Below are positions 5,763 through 6,603 of a stretch of 6,603 nt of DNA, in pieces. Below the pieces are notes generated by a model, which was not told where the DNA came from, did no database searches, and saw only the letters and a program-made list of their open reading frames with translations. The translations under genes were made by a program, and so were the position numbers. This stretch comes from Planctomycetota bacterium (GTDB taxonomy: Bacteria > Planctomycetota > MHYJ01 > JACPRB01): positions 1-6,603 of the forward strand of contig JACQFK010000228.1 in the NCBI GenBank assembly GCA_016200125.1. The letters are read 5' to 3'. Numbering within the stretch: position 1 is the first letter of the stretch; each line of letters starts with the position of its first letter.

Positions 5763-6511
5763 TTTTGACTGGTGCTTGCGTTTCCAGATGGACTCGCCTT
5801 GCCCGCCGTGGGAAGCGTGAGGGTCACGGTGCGGCCGCGCAGCTGCAGACGGCCGCCCTGGTCCCGCGCGATCCTCCGCCAGACCGACAGCTCCGCCCCG
5901 CGCGCCGCGATGCTCTGGACGAGCGCGACCTTCACCCAGGCCTGCGTCCCGCGTCCGCCGGTCGCGACCCGCGTCCGGCCCTCCTGCGCGGCCGCCCTGA
6001 GCAGGAGATCCCGGAGCAGCATCCGGACCGGCCAGGGCCTCACGAGCACGTCCGGCGGATTTCCCGGATCGAGCGAGACCTTGCCCCTCAGGACCTTCGC
6101 CTCCTGCTTGAGCACTCCCAGGAGCAGCGAGTTGACGTCGACGCGGCTCCGCTTCTCCTTGAGGATCTCTCCGGCCGCGAGCAGGCCGACGAGGATCTCG
6201 TCGCCCGCGGGCTTCCCCTTTGCCGACCGGCCGACGGCGAACAGGTAGAGCCGGTCCCCGATGCGGACGGGCCCGCTCGTCGTGGTGAGCACCCGGCCGT
6301 TGCCCAGGTCGATCCGGAACCTCACCGATTCGCCCTGCAGCTTCTTCTTGTGGAGCTTGAGCAGGTCGGCGTGGGTGTCGGGCGGCGTGAACTCGAGATA
6401 GTTGCGGCCGAGCAGGCCGCCCGCCGGGAGTCCGACGATGTCGTGGGCGAGCTTGTTCGCCCAGACGATCCTCCCGGTGGAGTCCGTGATCAGGATGGAG
6501 TCGCGCGACAT
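5726..6511 (-). CDS. PAS-domain protein with a degenerate histidine-kinase-like ATPase region
   Basis: This 261-residue soluble protein has no membrane segment or signal peptide. Residues about 4-96 form a PAS sensor domain: DSILITDSTGRIVWANKLAH, then LLGRNYLEF and a closing strand RLYLFAVGR. Residues about 105-155 resemble the helical connector of a sensor kinase but show no phospho-accepting His motif. Residues 158-235 resemble a HATPase_c fold: RMLLRDLLLRAA lies where an N-box should be (Arg172 in place of the Asn), and RDQGGRLQL with a final LTLP is typical of the fold's end. No DxGxG box is visible. It is probably a non-catalytic sensor or protein-interaction module rather than an active kinase. 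The last residues, about NTKTQRHQEYFS, are encoded by the inverted repeat. I chose ATG 6511; a TTG at 6520 is possible but would lie at the predicted transcription start. Its signal and partners are unknown. Confidence 0.8.
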   Translation of the reverse strand: MSRDSILITDSTGRIVWANKLAHDIVGLPAGGLLGRNYLEFTPPDTHADLLKLHKKKLQGESVRFRIDLGNGRVLTTTSGPVRIGDRLYLFAVGRSAKGKPAGDEILVGLLAAGEILKEKRSRVDVNSLLLGVLKQEAKVLRGKVSLDPGNPPDVLVRPWPVRMLLRDLLLRAAAQEGRTRVATGGRGTQAWVKVALVQSIAARGAELSVWRRIARDQGGRLQLRGRTVTLTLPTAGKASPSGNASTSQNTKTQRHQEYFS

Positions 6512-6525
6512 GAAGTTCAATGCGG

Positions 6526-6555
6526 ATTGTACGGCCGTCGGCCGCGCGAGGGCAA
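6526..6555 (-). promoter_or_regulatory. Candidate sigma70-like promoter of the PAS-protein gene
   Basis: On the minus strand TTGCCC (6555-6550) is followed after 18 bases by TACAAT (6531-6526), matching consensus at 4/6 and 5/6 positions. A start near 6519 would leave about eight bases before the ATG at 6511, with no Shine-Dalgarno sequence. This favours the ATG over the TTG at 6520. It is a motif-based assignment only. Confidence 0.45.
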
Positions 6556-6603
6556 TCGGGGTTTTCCCGGGGGCCTACTTCGGAGCGACCGGGGCGCCGC
6601 GGC

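Noticed and set aside
5772..6248. Open frame on the plus strand opposite the PAS gene
   Set aside because: Its Ser/Arg/Pro-rich composition has no motif, while the opposite strand encodes a recognisable PAS domain.
6575..6603. Possible C-terminal end (RGAPVAPK, then TAG) of another minus-strand gene entering from the right
   Set aside because: Only eight codons are visible, too few to distinguish a real gene end from a chance stop.
1..6603. CRISPR arrays, tRNA or rRNA genes, transposases, phage genes
   Set aside because: No regularly spaced repeats, cloverleaf-like segments, rRNA signatures or mobile-element proteins were seen on either strand.

Overview
This is a gene-dense stretch of high-GC DNA with G/C-rich third codon positions, from an unidentified bacterium. 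A lipoprotein-anchored peptide-type ABC importer points to a cell with an outer membrane or a comparable lipoprotein export route. A single-chain 2-oxoacid dehydrogenase E1 (alpha and beta fused) is an arrangement I associate with Acidobacteriota, Planctomycetota, Gemmatimonadota and Bacteroidota. Together with the GC content, this suggests an environmental Acidobacteriota- or Planctomycetota-like organism, but that is inference and the phylum cannot be fixed from this window.

Layout. (1) 55-3293, minus strand: a three-gene importer operon in the order substrate-binding lipoprotein, DppB-type permease, DppC-type permease. The genes overlap by 4 and 20 bases. The DppC gene is broken near 560: about 38 codons covering its second membrane helix are missing and the frame shifts, leaving an N-terminal fragment (558-773) and a C-terminal fragment (55-561). 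No ATPase gene (DppD/DppF type) is present. (2) 3294-3375: an 82-base divergent intergenic region with back-to-back sigma70-like promoters. (3) 3376-5667, plus strand: one 763-residue E1 with alpha and beta domains joined by an Ala/Glu/Pro-rich linker. An A7 tract lies at the joint, next to an ATGA sequence. (4) 5667-5762: the convergent 3' ends, holding a short hairpin and a longer imperfect inverted repeat of the 'TTGGTGTCTTTGTGTCTTGG' type; one arm of that repeat encodes the C-terminus of the next gene. (5) 5726-6511, minus strand: a PAS-domain protein whose second half looks like a histidine-kinase ATPase domain without its key boxes.

Functional reading. The importer would bring oligopeptides or similar solutes into the cytoplasm, if its DppC is intact in the living organism and ATPases are encoded elsewhere. 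The E1 would carry out the thiamine-diphosphate-dependent decarboxylation of a 2-oxoacid (pyruvate, branched-chain or similar), with E2 and E3 supplied from elsewhere. The divergent arrangement could allow the two to be co-regulated, but nothing else ties them together. I do not see a clearly new multi-gene system. The observations most worth checking are the A7/ATGA joint in the fused E1, the deletion in dppC, the repeat-derived C-terminus of the PAS protein, and the very short leaders implied by the candidate promoters.
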